From contig JAQTQF010000101.1 of NCBI GenBank assembly GCA_028712345.1, positions 1 through 6,766 on the forward strand: DNA of 6,766 nt. The letters run 5' to 3'. Shown in pieces: positions 1-6,766 of the stretch; position 1 is the first letter of the stretch; the number at the start of each line of letters is the position of its first letter. Below the pieces are notes generated by a model. The model saw only the letters and a list, made by a program, of their open reading frames with translations. It was not told the origin of the DNA and made no database searches. The position numbers and the translations under genes are program-made. This DNA comes from Phycisphaerae bacterium (GTDB taxonomy: Bacteria; Planctomycetota; Phycisphaerae; Sedimentisphaerales; UBA12454).

Positions 1-2
1 AA

Positions 3-821
3 CTGCTTTCTACGCCCGGCACAGCGGAGCAGCTACGGGTAACTTATGCAGGCAAAAAGACTTCTGAAAAAGACCGGCAAACTCCACTTATCATTCAGGC
101 TAAGGAATTTGCCCTGCGAATCGACCCTCCGCCACCGCCACCGCCGCCTGTTAGAAGTACGCCATCGCCCGGAATTCGCCGTCCGCAAGCTTCTGTCTCT
201 GCAAAGTTTAAGCTTGTAGGCACGAGCTATCATATTGGCGATGAGGGAAACTCCTGGGCACTTATCGATGAGGTCGGTAAGGGCTGGCATTGGGTTAAGC
301 TTGGCGGGGTGGTCGGCCATTTAAAAATCGAAAAAATAGGTAGCGGTGTTGTGCTAATTCGTGATGGTACAAGCACTTACGAACTCACAGCCGAACGGAA
401 ACAAAAGCCCGATTATGTCAAATCTTATACCGGCACAGACCCTAATAGTAGCACTCCCGGAATATGGCATAGTTCCGGAGAGTCGACAAATCAGGTTTTC
501 AGTGCTGAAAGTACGCAAAATCAGGCAGTTCCAGTGGTTACCAAGGAACAAGTAGAGTCAAATATAGAGTGGCTGAAAAAACTTCAGGAAAACCCCGAGG
601 CGCTCGGTATGACAGCCGAAGAAGCCGAGGAAATTGCGGGTTTTGGCGATATGCTCGATTCTCTCGAAGCAGAGGCTATGAAGCTTGAGCCGAATACCGC
701 TCCGGCCGAGGAGACAAATTCAGCGACAGATGTAAATGCGGCAAAAGAAGGGCAGCAATTAGAACAAATGCCGAAGGTTAGACCAGGCGGCAGACCCGTC
801 AGAACAAGACGGTTAAGGTAG
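3..821 (+). CDS. gspC: GspC/PilP-like T2SS coupling protein, 5' end missing
   Basis: The reading frame is open from the left edge to a TAG at 819-821, giving 272 visible residues. The start and any N-terminal membrane anchor lie outside the window. In order it shows a short segment, a run of eight prolines at visible residues 42-49, a basic Ser/Pro linker, and a compact beta-rich domain at about 69-128. That domain runs from FKLVGT through SWALIDE, HWVKLGG and GHLKIEKI to VVLIRDG and TYEL, which is the pattern of the GspC homology region (also seen in PilP). An acidic, probably helical stretch (about 180-225) and a basic tail (RPGGRPVRTRRLR) follow. No PDZ domain is visible after the HR. In known systems GspC is a bitopic inner-membrane protein whose HR binds the secretin N0 domain. 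Its position directly before gspD supports this role. Many automatic annotations would call it hypothetical. The symbol is inferred from domain pattern and gene order. PilP is the main alternative. Confidence 0.65.
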   Translation: MLSTPGTAEQLRVTYAGKKTSEKDRQTPLIIQAKEFALRIDPPPPPPPPVRSTPSPGIRRPQASVSAKFKLVGTSYHIGDEGNSWALIDEVGKGWHWVKLGGVVGHLKIEKIGSGVVLIRDGTSTYELTAERKQKPDYVKSYTGTDPNSSTPGIWHSSGESTNQVFSAESTQNQAVPVVTKEQVESNIEWLKKLQENPEALGMTAEEAEEIAGFGDMLDSLEAEAMKLEPNTAPAEETNSATDVNAAKEGQQLEQMPKVRPGGRPVRTRRLR

Positions 822-924
822 GGATTTTTAGCGTATCCTCAAGGCGGAGGTAAAATACAGCATAAGTACATTATTTTTAAGCATTTTATGCCTTTTTGTC
901 CGATAAAACAATATAAACAGCTTC

Positions 925-930
925 AAGGAG
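925..930 (+). promoter_or_regulatory. Shine-Dalgarno AAGGAG that decides the gspD start
   Basis: AAGGAG lies 11 bases before the GTG at 942. The competing in-frame ATG at 888 has only AT-rich sequence (TTATTTTTAAGCATTTT) before it and no Shine-Dalgarno at normal distance. The nearest GGAGG (846-850) is 37 bases away from that ATG. This supports initiation at GTG 942. Confidence 0.6.
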
Positions 931-941
931 TAAGCAAGCAG

Positions 942-3900
942 GTGAAAAAACAGTTGTGCCTAAATTGGTTTATAAACCGGCACCTGCAGTTAAGGATACT
1001 GTCGGTTTTGTTTTTATTATCGATTATGTCGATGAGCGGGCTTTGTCTTGCGCAACAGGATCAGCAACAGACCGCTCAGATAATAAGGGTTAGGATTTTT
1101 ACGCTCCGCAACATCAGCGCCGAGACGGCAAAAGAGTACTTAAGAGATGCCAGTATTGCCAGCACTGTTGTAGCTATACCGAATACGACCGCGATATCGG
1201 TAACAGCCGGGCCGCAGGAGCTTGTAAAGGCATCGACAGTGCTGAGGTTAGTCGATGCTAATGAACAGTTCGGCGTGCAAATGCTCGATATTCCCGCAGG
1301 TCAGCCCTTGCCGAGTCTTAGGAAAATTGAAGAAAAACTCGGCCGTGCTTATTCAATCGGTTCTTTGATGGAAGGTCCCGTCTCGGGGGCAAGCATAAAG
1401 GCCATAGTTGATATTCAGGATGACAAAGTTATTTTAATTTCGCCTCAGGGGCAAACGGCCAAAATTACGGGAACATTGCTTGCGAGTATGGCAGAGGTAA
1501 AAGCCGAGCCGGCAAAACCCATAATTGCTTCCGCCAATGATGTTAATGTGGTCTTTACCGCCGAGCCGGTTGTTATCGAGGCAAATATGCCGCAGCCTGA
1601 AACTATGGTGAATGTTGCTGTCGGTGGTAAAGTTCAGACCGAAGAAGACAAACTCCTTGCGGAGCTTGTCAGTGAACTTACCGAAGCGGTAAAGGCAGAA
1701 AAAGAGGAGCAAAAGACCAAAGCTGAGCAAGCTCTGAGTTCCGCAGTTGAACAGGAGCAAATAATAGTCGCAGCCCCGCAGGAATCTGTACCGCAAAGAC
1801 AAACTGAGAATGCTGCGGAGAAAATACAGCCCCGATTGTCGGCTGAGAGTCAGGACTTGCCTGCGGTTGACGAGGTTTTACCGGCAAATCAGCCGGAAGA
1901 TTTTAACCAGCAGGAATCTGTTGCAATGCCGGTTATCGATATTCCGAACGGTGATGAATTGCTTACTCTTGATTTGCCTGAAAAGATGGAAGTGGTTTCT
2001 CTTATTGATCTGGTTGGTAAATATCTCAATCTAAATTATCTTTATGATGAGACAAAGGTAGCCGGAAGCGTGACAATCAAGGTTCAGGACAGGCTCAGGG
2101 TGAGAGAACTTTATGACCTGCTCGAATCGGTGCTGAAGTTTCGTGGTTTTGTGATGAGCCGCAAAGGCGATCTGGTTACGATCGTCCCTATGGCTGAAGC
2201 TCTTGATCAGGATCCGACTTTCTCAGGCGATGTCCAGGCTGGAGATGTTATTGTAACAAAGGTTTTTCATCTTCAATACATAAGCACGGATGCTGCGAGA
2301 AATCTTCTAATGAGTATGAAACTCGGATCGAGTATCACTCCGATTCCTGAAACGGGTACGCTGGTTATAACCGAATATGCCTTTAGGATACAAAGGATAG
2401 AAGATTTGCTGACGCTGGTAGATGTGCCGGGTCCGCCGAAGGAATTTAAACTCAGAGTTCTTAAATATACCCTTGCTGAAAGTCTTGTTCCAAAGATACA
2501 GGTTCTTGCTGTACAACTAGGCACCGTGAATATTACCGTTGGTTCAATGGCCGCAGCGCAGCCGGCAGTAGCGGATCCTCGCAGAAGGACTCGCAGACCG
2601 GCAACGCCGCAGCCCCAGCCGCAGGATGCTTCCACAAAGACCGGCGTATTTGTTGACTTTGACAAGCGAACAAACAGGGTGATGATGATAGGCCTTACGG
2701 ATGAAATCGCTGCGGTTGATCAGATAATTGACTCTCTTGATGTGCCGCAGCAGGATCTTCGCGTAATTAGCGAATATGAAATGCAGTTTGTTGACATAGA
2801 TTCGGTTGTTACGGCATTAAAGGACCTTGGTATTATCGATTCGGCAGTTGCGACAGGCGGAAAAAGCGGCAGCAGAGCGCAACCTGCCCAGCCGGGTCAG
2901 CCACCCAGGCCTGCAGGTGTAAATACTGGCGACGAAACAGCCACTTCTCTTGACCAGCCGCAGGTTGTTATGCTTACAACGACAAATTCACTGCTCGTAA
3001 ATGCCACACCGGAACAGCATCTTCAGATTTCTAAGATTATCTCGTATGTTGACCGTGAGCCGGCTCAGAACGCAATACCATATAGAATTTACAGACTTGA
3101 AAACCAGGAGCCAGAGGCACTGGCGGAGGTTCTTAATAATCTGATTGAAAAGACCGTTAAGGATAAAGAAGGGAAAATTCAGCAGACTATAAAGATACAG
3201 GAAGACAATATAGCCATAGTTCCCGACAAAAACACATTTTCTTTAATTGTTTATGCGAGTAAAAAAAATCAGGAATGGATTGGCAGTCTTATCCAGACTC
3301 TTGATACCCGCAGACCGCAGGTCCTGATAGATGTTTCACTGGTCGAAATTACACGCAATGATGCATTCCAGTTTGATTTGGATATGGTTGCTAATGCAAA
3401 AGGTTTGGTGACAGACAATTTGGTGCTCAAGCCGTCGTATTTATCGGCCATCGGCGGAAATCGTGAAGCGAGTTTTGTCGGCGGCACTACAAAAGGATTT
3501 TACAGCGCTGACAAAATACAGGCTCTGTTGACGCTGGTTAATACTAACGGTTACGGCAGAGTGTTGGCACAGCCGAAGGTATTAGTGAATGACAATGAAG
3601 AGGGAAGTATAAGTACCACATCACAAAGGTTTGTAAAAGAAGAATCTCAAAGCGCCTCTGGCTCCTCCGGTGATGTGATTAGTAAGGCAATTTCATGGAA
3701 GGCTTACGATGCCAAGATAGAGCTTAAAATTAAACCGCAAATCAGCGAGGGCGATTTACTGCGGCTTGAAGTAGAAATGCTTCGTGAAGATTTTGGTACG
3801 AAAGAAGAGCCTAATGCTCCGCCGCCAAAAACTACAAGTAATGTTACGACAGTTGTAACCGTTCCGGACGGAAGTACGATTATTCTTGGCGGATTGAATA

Positions 3901-4232
3901 AGTTAGATCAGTCCAAGACCAGCGGCAAAACACCGCTGCTGGGTGATATACCTCTGGTCGGCGGGCTGTTTAAAAAGATTGACAATTCAAATGACGAACA
4001 AAGATTGTATATCTTCGTAAAAGCCAATATCTTAAGACCTAATGCTGAACTTGGATTAACTCAGCTTAAGAGAATATCCAAAAAGAATCAGACTGAGTTT
4101 GAAAGAGCAGAAGGTAAATTCCAGAGATACGAAAGTTTTCCGGGGATGAAAGCTGAGATAATAGAGCCGGAGCGTATACTCGAACAGGGGGTTAATGAGC
4201 CTGATGCCAATGATGTGAATCAAGAAGAGTAA
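942..4232 (+). CDS. gspD: Type II secretion secretin GspD, enlarged (1096 aa)
   Basis: This is the outer-membrane channel of the type II secretion system. Numbering is from GTG 942; an in-frame ATG at 888 would add 18 residues. A signal peptide has its hydrophobic core at about 18-36 and likely cleavage after LCLA (residue 37). Next come an N1-like module before N0 (49-107), a segment of unclear fold (108-187) and an acidic Glu/Gln/Ala linker (about 187-332). An N0-like domain (337-417) is followed by four N1/N2/N3-type ring-building modules at about 437-495, 501-601, 606-704 and 712-788. The second and third of these are split by Pro/Gln/Arg-rich (544-565) and Gly/Pro/Gln-rich (639-674) insertions. 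The secretin core (794-1033) has VLIDVSLVEI, GYGRVLAQPKVLVNDN, the VPDGSTIILGGL signature (974-985) and TPLLGDIPLVGGLF (from 997). A charged tail ends in NQEE. Typical GspD proteins are about 650-750 residues with N0 plus three modules, so this one is expanded. PilQ is less likely because no AMIN domain is seen and the gene order is gsp-like. Confidence 0.9.
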   Translation: MKKQLCLNWFINRHLQLRILSVLFLLSIMSMSGLCLAQQDQQQTAQIIRVRIFTLRNISAETAKEYLRDASIASTVVAIPNTTAISVTAGPQELVKASTVLRLVDANEQFGVQMLDIPAGQPLPSLRKIEEKLGRAYSIGSLMEGPVSGASIKAIVDIQDDKVILISPQGQTAKITGTLLASMAEVKAEPAKPIIASANDVNVVFTAEPVVIEANMPQPETMVNVAVGGKVQTEEDKLLAELVSELTEAVKAEKEEQKTKAEQALSSAVEQEQIIVAAPQESVPQRQTENAAEKIQPRLSAESQDLPAVDEVLPANQPEDFNQQESVAMPVIDIPNGDELLTLDLPEKMEVVSLIDLVGKYLNLNYLYDETKVAGSVTIKVQDRLRVRELYDLLESVLKFRGFVMSRKGDLVTIVPMAEALDQDPTFSGDVQAGDVIVTKVFHLQYISTDAARNLLMSMKLGSSITPIPETGTLVITEYAFRIQRIEDLLTLVDVPGPPKEFKLRVLKYTLAESLVPKIQVLAVQLGTVNITVGSMAAAQPAVADPRRRTRRPATPQPQPQDASTKTGVFVDFDKRTNRVMMIGLTDEIAAVDQIIDSLDVPQQDLRVISEYEMQFVDIDSVVTALKDLGIIDSAVATGGKSGSRAQPAQPGQPPRPAGVNTGDETATSLDQPQVVMLTTTNSLLVNATPEQHLQISKIISYVDREPAQNAIPYRIYRLENQEPEALAEVLNNLIEKTVKDKEGKIQQTIKIQEDNIAIVPDKNTFSLIVYASKKNQEWIGSLIQTLDTRRPQVLIDVSLVEITRNDAFQFDLDMVANAKGLVTDNLVLKPSYLSAIGGNREASFVGGTTKGFYSADKIQALLTLVNTNGYGRVLAQPKVLVNDNEEGSISTTSQRFVKEESQSASGSSGDVISKAISWKAYDAKIELKIKPQISEGDLLRLEVEMLREDFGTKEEPNAPPPKTTSNVTTVVTVPDGSTIILGGLNKLDQSKTSGKTPLLGDIPLVGGLFKKIDNSNDEQRLYIFVKANILRPNAELGLTQLKRISKKNQTEFERAEGKFQRYESFPGMKAEIIEPERILEQGVNEPDANDVNQEE

Positions 4233-4291
4233 AGCCTGAAAACCAGGATTGATTTAATATTTAATATATTCGGACATAGGCATGCAATCTG

Positions 4292-5989
4292 ATGAAAGAT
4301 TTATTGATAAAAACAGCTCAAAGGACAGGGATAGTCGATGCCGACCTGCTTACGAGCTTTCTTGAGCAGAATGCCGACAGCCTCCAGAGGCTCGACGAGC
4401 TTCTGCTCCTCTGCCCGCAGTTTACCGAGGAGTCTGTTCTTCGGCTTCTCGCAGAGGTTTTAAAAGTAGAATTTATTTCCGAAATAGACACCGCTGATGT
4501 TCCAAAGGAATTTATCGAAAATGTGCCGGCTACTTATGCGCAGCATCATTACTTAATCGGTATTAAGAATAACGCCGATGATGCTGAAATCACGGTAGTC
4601 TTGTCCAGACCTTTCGATACTGACTCCGTCGATAATGTCTCAAGGCTTACCAAGCTGCCCGTTAATATCGCTCTTGCCACAAGGACTACGATAACAGCCG
4701 CGATAGATGTTGCTTATGAACAGAAGAATACCGTTATAGACGAAGTAGCCGAAGAGCTTGATTCGCAGAATCTCGACCAGCTCGTTAATGAGGTTGCCAC
4801 AGCGGACGATTTGCTCGATGTCGTAAACCGCCCGCCGGTGATAAGACTGGTCAATGATATACTGTTTCGTGCGCTGCAGCTCAGAGCGAGCGATATTCAT
4901 GTTCATCCTTACGAAAGCAAAATTCAGGTGCGCTACAGAATTGACGGCATTTTGTATGACACGCTCAGTCTTAACCGCAATGTACTTTCTCTTGTCGTTT
5001 CTCGTATAAAGGTTATGGCAGGGATGGATATTGCCGAGCGGAGAATGCCCCAGGACGGCAGATGTTCGGTCAGGGTAGGCAACAGGGAAATCGATTTGCG
5101 CGTAAGCACCGTGCCGACGAGCTACGGCGAAAGATGCGTTCTGAGGCTTTTGGATAAAAGCACCGGCTTGTTCAATCTCTCTGAACTGGGGATGGGGGAC
5201 GAAGATTTAGAAAGATTCGATTCGCTACTCGGCAAGTCGCACGGCGTTATCTTTGTAACCGGCCCGACCGGTAGCGGCAAAAGCACCACTCTTTACGCGA
5301 GCCTTAACAGAATGGATTCAGTCGAAAAGAATATCATTACGATTGAAGACCCGATAGAATATCAGCTCGAAGGCATCAGCCAGATGCAGGTCGCGAGCAA
5401 AAAGGGAATGACTTTCGTAACGGCATTAAGACATGTATTGAGACAGGACCCCGATGTTATAATGATTGGCGAAGTTCGAGACCAGGAAACCGCAAAAATG
5501 GCGATTCAGTCCTCGCTGACCGGCCACCTCGTTTTCAGTACCCTTCACACCAACGATTCGGCCGGCGCGATAAGCAGACTTCTCGATTTAGGCGTTGAGC
5601 CTTATCTGGTCAGTTCCTCGCTCATAGCAGTGCTTGCCCAGAGACTTGTAAGAAGGATTTGTCCTGAATGCAGGCAGGAATATACTCCTGCCGAGCACGA
5701 ATTGCGGGAACTGGGCATAGGCGATAAGTCAGAAGGAAAATTCTTTGTCGGGGCAGGATGCAGCAAGTGCTTTGATACCGGCTATAAGGGAAGAACGGGA
5801 ATTTATGAACTGATGATGATTGATGAAGAGATAAGAGAGATGATTCATCAGCACCAGACAGCGGGTGTTATAAAACAGAAAACAATTGAAAAAGGCCTGC
5901 AGACGCTTCGTATGGATGGGGCAAGAAAAGTTATTGCCGGCGCCACGACAATTGCCGAAGTCCTGCGAGTTACGCAAGCCGATGTATAA
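4292..5989 (+). CDS. gspE: Type II secretion assembly ATPase GspE
   Basis: This 565-residue protein is a cytoplasmic hexameric ATPase that powers pseudopilus assembly through GspF. Residues 1-150 match the T2SSE_N/MshEN type of N-terminal domain (AEVLKVEFISEID, ENVPATYAQHHYLIGI). The catalytic half has the N2-domain motif SDIHVHPYESKIQVRYRIDG (200-219), Walker A GPTGSGKST (324-332, Lys330), Walker B IMIGEVRD (390-397, Glu394) and the His box TGHLVFSTLHTND (410-422). The zinc-binding pairs are CPEC (457-460) and CSKC (490-493), followed by GRTGIYE. All key residues are present and the length is usual for the family, so it should be active. ATG 4292 is the first ATG in frame after a TAG at 4277-4279. 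Its ribosome site is weak (TAGG, 11 bases upstream). The gene follows gspD by 59 bases, which fits co-transcription. PilB of a type IV pilus shares these motifs; the gene order favours GspE. Confidence 0.95.
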   Translation: MKDLLIKTAQRTGIVDADLLTSFLEQNADSLQRLDELLLLCPQFTEESVLRLLAEVLKVEFISEIDTADVPKEFIENVPATYAQHHYLIGIKNNADDAEITVVLSRPFDTDSVDNVSRLTKLPVNIALATRTTITAAIDVAYEQKNTVIDEVAEELDSQNLDQLVNEVATADDLLDVVNRPPVIRLVNDILFRALQLRASDIHVHPYESKIQVRYRIDGILYDTLSLNRNVLSLVVSRIKVMAGMDIAERRMPQDGRCSVRVGNREIDLRVSTVPTSYGERCVLRLLDKSTGLFNLSELGMGDEDLERFDSLLGKSHGVIFVTGPTGSGKSTTLYASLNRMDSVEKNIITIEDPIEYQLEGISQMQVASKKGMTFVTALRHVLRQDPDVIMIGEVRDQETAKMAIQSSLTGHLVFSTLHTNDSAGAISRLLDLGVEPYLVSSSLIAVLAQRLVRRICPECRQEYTPAEHELRELGIGDKSEGKFFVGAGCSKCFDTGYKGRTGIYELMMIDEEIREMIHQHQTAGVIKQKTIEKGLQTLRMDGARKVIAGATTIAEVLRVTQADV

Positions 5990-6014
5990 ATAATGAAAAA
6001 TAAAAGATAAAAAA

Positions 6015-6040
6015 TAAACATTAAAAATAATGAATGTTTA
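6015..6040. repeat. AT-rich inverted repeat, 8-bp arms
   Basis: TAAACATT (6015-6022) and AATGTTTA (6033-6040) are perfect inverted arms around a 10-base loop. The stem is AT-rich and weak, and it directly abuts the GC-rich hairpin. It has no T run and is not a convincing terminator. It may be an end structure of the spacer repeat. Confidence 0.45.
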
Positions 6041-6042
6041 GC

Positions 6043-6061
6043 CGCCGTCGGCACGACGGCG
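6043..6061. repeat. GC-rich hairpin, 8-bp perfect stem
   Basis: CGCCGTCG (6043-6050) pairs perfectly with CGACGGCG (6054-6061) across a GCA loop. It is an island of high GC inside an otherwise AT-rich spacer. Neither strand has a T run right after it, so an intrinsic terminator is unlikely. REP-like repeat, mRNA processing or stability element are possible roles. Attenuation between gspE and gspF cannot be excluded. Confidence 0.6.
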
Positions 6062-6095
6062 AATTAAAAAGTAAAAATTTAGGTAAAAAATGATA

Positions 6096-6123
6096 AATCT
6101 TCAATCTTCAATCTTCGATCTTA
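6096..6123. repeat. Tandem heptamer repeat AATCTTC (x3 plus degenerate copy)
   Basis: AATCTTC occurs at 6096-6102, 6103-6109 and 6110-6116, followed by the related GATCTTA at 6117-6123. The array ends 11 bases before the gspF start and takes the place where a Shine-Dalgarno would be expected. Copy number in such short arrays can vary by slippage. Confidence 0.65.
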
Positions 6124-6132
6124 AATTTTAAG
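6120..6132. repeat. Short palindrome upstream of gspF
   Basis: CTTAAA and TTTAAG flank a central T, giving a perfect 13-base palindrome ending two bases before the gspF ATG. It overlaps the last heptamer unit. Such an AT-rich palindrome can arise by chance; an operator role is only a possibility. Confidence 0.3.
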
Positions 6133-6134
6133 TT

Positions 6135-6766
6135 ATGCCTCGATACGCATATACAGCTTTGGCAGGAGGGGGCAAAACCGTCAAGGGAACGGTTACCGCA
6201 GAAAGTCCGTACTCGGCCAGAAAACAGCTTCGCGCGCGAGGCATTCACGCTACAAACATAAAACAGGAAGCTGCCGAAAGCGAAGTCAAAAGCGGTCTTT
6301 TGAGCTTTTTCAGGAAAGCTAAAAAGACGCATATAATCGAATTTACCAAACAAATGTCAATTCTGCTTAATTCCGATATCAAACTTACCGAATCGCTTTC
6401 AGTAATGATTGAGCAGATATCCGATGCGCGTTTTAAAAATGTAATTACCGATATGCGCGACAGGGTCGTTACCGGCGAATCTTTTACCGATGCGATGGGC
6501 GACTATACGGAATATTTCGATGTCATTTATATAAGTATGATAAAAGTCGGCGAGGCCACCGGAACGCTCGGCAAAACGATGGAAACCATTTCCCTTTTTA
6601 TGGAAAAACGCCGGCGCATCGAAGCGAAGGTTATGACAGCAATGATTTACCCGATGTGTATTGTAACTATCGGTATCGGTGCAATTATTTTTCTGACCAC
6701 TTTTGTGCTGCCAAAAATTATTATTCAGCTCAAAAAGGCAGGTATGCAGCTGCCCTGGATTACAAG
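6135..6766 (+). CDS. gspF: Type II secretion platform protein GspF, 3' end missing
   Basis: The frame opens at ATG 6135 and stays open to the window edge (210 complete codons; family members are usually about 400). An in-frame TAA at 6129-6131 rules out a longer form. GspF is the polytopic inner-membrane platform that couples the GspE ATPase to pseudopilin assembly. The N-terminus MPRYAYTALAGGGKTVKGTV is the usual GspF opening. The first cytoplasmic helical GspF domain spans about 65-165 (EFTKQMSILLNSDIKLTESL, then VGEATGTLGKTME at 138-150). The first membrane segment lies at about 169-193 (AMIYPMCIVTIGIGAIIFL, then FVLPK). The second GspF domain and later membrane segments are beyond the edge. 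The family usually has Gly in the LLxxG turn; here that position is Asp81, a small deviation. There is no recognisable Shine-Dalgarno, and the gene is separated from gspE by the repeat-rich spacer. PilC is the type IV pilus equivalent. Confidence 0.93.
   Translation, partial: MPRYAYTALAGGGKTVKGTVTAESPYSARKQLRARGIHATNIKQEAAESEVKSGLLSFFRKAKKTHIIEFTKQMSILLNSDIKLTESLSVMIEQISDARFKNVITDMRDRVVTGESFTDAMGDYTEYFDVIYISMIKVGEATGTLGKTMETISLFMEKRRRIEAKVMTAMIYPMCIVTIGIGAIIFLTTFVLPKIIIQLKKAGMQLPWIT

Larger units (their letters stand above)
5990..6134 (+). repeat. AT-rich structured spacer between gspE and gspF
   Basis: These 145 bases hold no credible gene. From left to right they contain an A-rich tract, an AT hairpin (6015-6040), a GC-rich hairpin (6043-6061), another A-rich tract, three tandem copies of AATCTTC plus a degenerate fourth (6096-6123), and a small palindrome overlapping it (6120-6132). 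The composition is abruptly unlike the flanking coding DNA. The string of simple and palindromic elements looks like a dispersed intergenic repeat that inserted within an operon, but only one copy is visible here, so that is inference. Confidence 0.5.

Noticed and set aside
33..320. Minus-strand open frame of 95 codons opposite the gspC-like gene
   Set aside because: It lies wholly opposite the HR-domain coding frame, has an Arg/Trp-rich composition caused by reading proline codons backwards, and has no motif.
846..850. GGAGG as ribosome site for a short gene between the gspC-like gene and gspD
   Set aside because: No ATG, GTG or TTG at a suitable distance with a meaningful open frame follows.
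881..897. Small hairpin GCAT-TTT-ATGC followed by five T, as a terminator after the gspC-like gene
   Set aside because: The stem is only four base pairs and AT-rich, and a C breaks it from the T run; too weak to terminate.
896..917. Promoter TTGTCC ... TATAAA before gspD
   Set aside because: The spacing between the two boxes is only 10 bases, so it does not fit a sigma-70 promoter.
1434..1887. Minus-strand open frames inside gspD
   Set aside because: They are antisense to the low-complexity linker of the secretin and show only composition-driven Phe/Leu/Arg-rich sequence.
4235..4247. CCTG/CAGG hairpin after gspD as a terminator
   Set aside because: Four-base-pair stem without a T run; gspE follows closely, so read-through is expected.
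942..6766. Type IV pilus operon (pilQ-pilB-pilC) instead of T2SS
   Set aside because: No AMIN domain in the secretin and no pilM/N/O; the C-D-E-F order fits gsp. It is not fully excluded because downstream pseudopilins are outside the window.

Overview
The window carries the front part of a type II secretion (gsp) operon. All four genes are on the + strand, in the canonical order C-D-E-F. Both end genes run off the window. I see no RNA genes, CRISPR array, transposase or prophage gene. The organism cannot be fixed from this window. The very long secretin with acidic and Pro/Gln linkers, the Pro-run GspC-like protein, and the secretin tail rich in Asn, Asp and Val suggest a Planctomycetes bacterium of the Phycisphaerae/Sedimentisphaerales kind. 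That is an inference from style, not a proof.

Layout: bases 3-821 hold the 3' part of a GspC/PilP-like inner-membrane coupling protein, with a run of eight prolines and a homology-region (HR) beta domain. Bases 942-4232 hold an oversized GspD secretin. I prefer a GTG start with a clear Shine-Dalgarno over an upstream ATG at 888. Bases 4292-5989 hold a complete GspE ATPase with all its catalytic motifs and the four-cysteine zinc site. Bases 5990-6134 are an AT-rich, structured, repeat-like spacer. Bases 6135-6766 hold the first 210 codons of GspF, cut by the window edge.

Working together: GspE (cytoplasm) hydrolyses ATP and acts through the GspF membrane platform to assemble a pseudopilus, whose genes presumably lie just downstream. 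The GspC-like protein links this inner-membrane machine to the periplasmic N0 domain of GspD. GspD forms the outer-membrane gate. The system itself is a known type. The less ordinary points are the secretin's domain expansion (about five N1-like modules instead of three, one of them placed before N0), the apparent lack of a PDZ domain in the GspC-like protein, and the mosaic repeat spacer between gspE and gspF.
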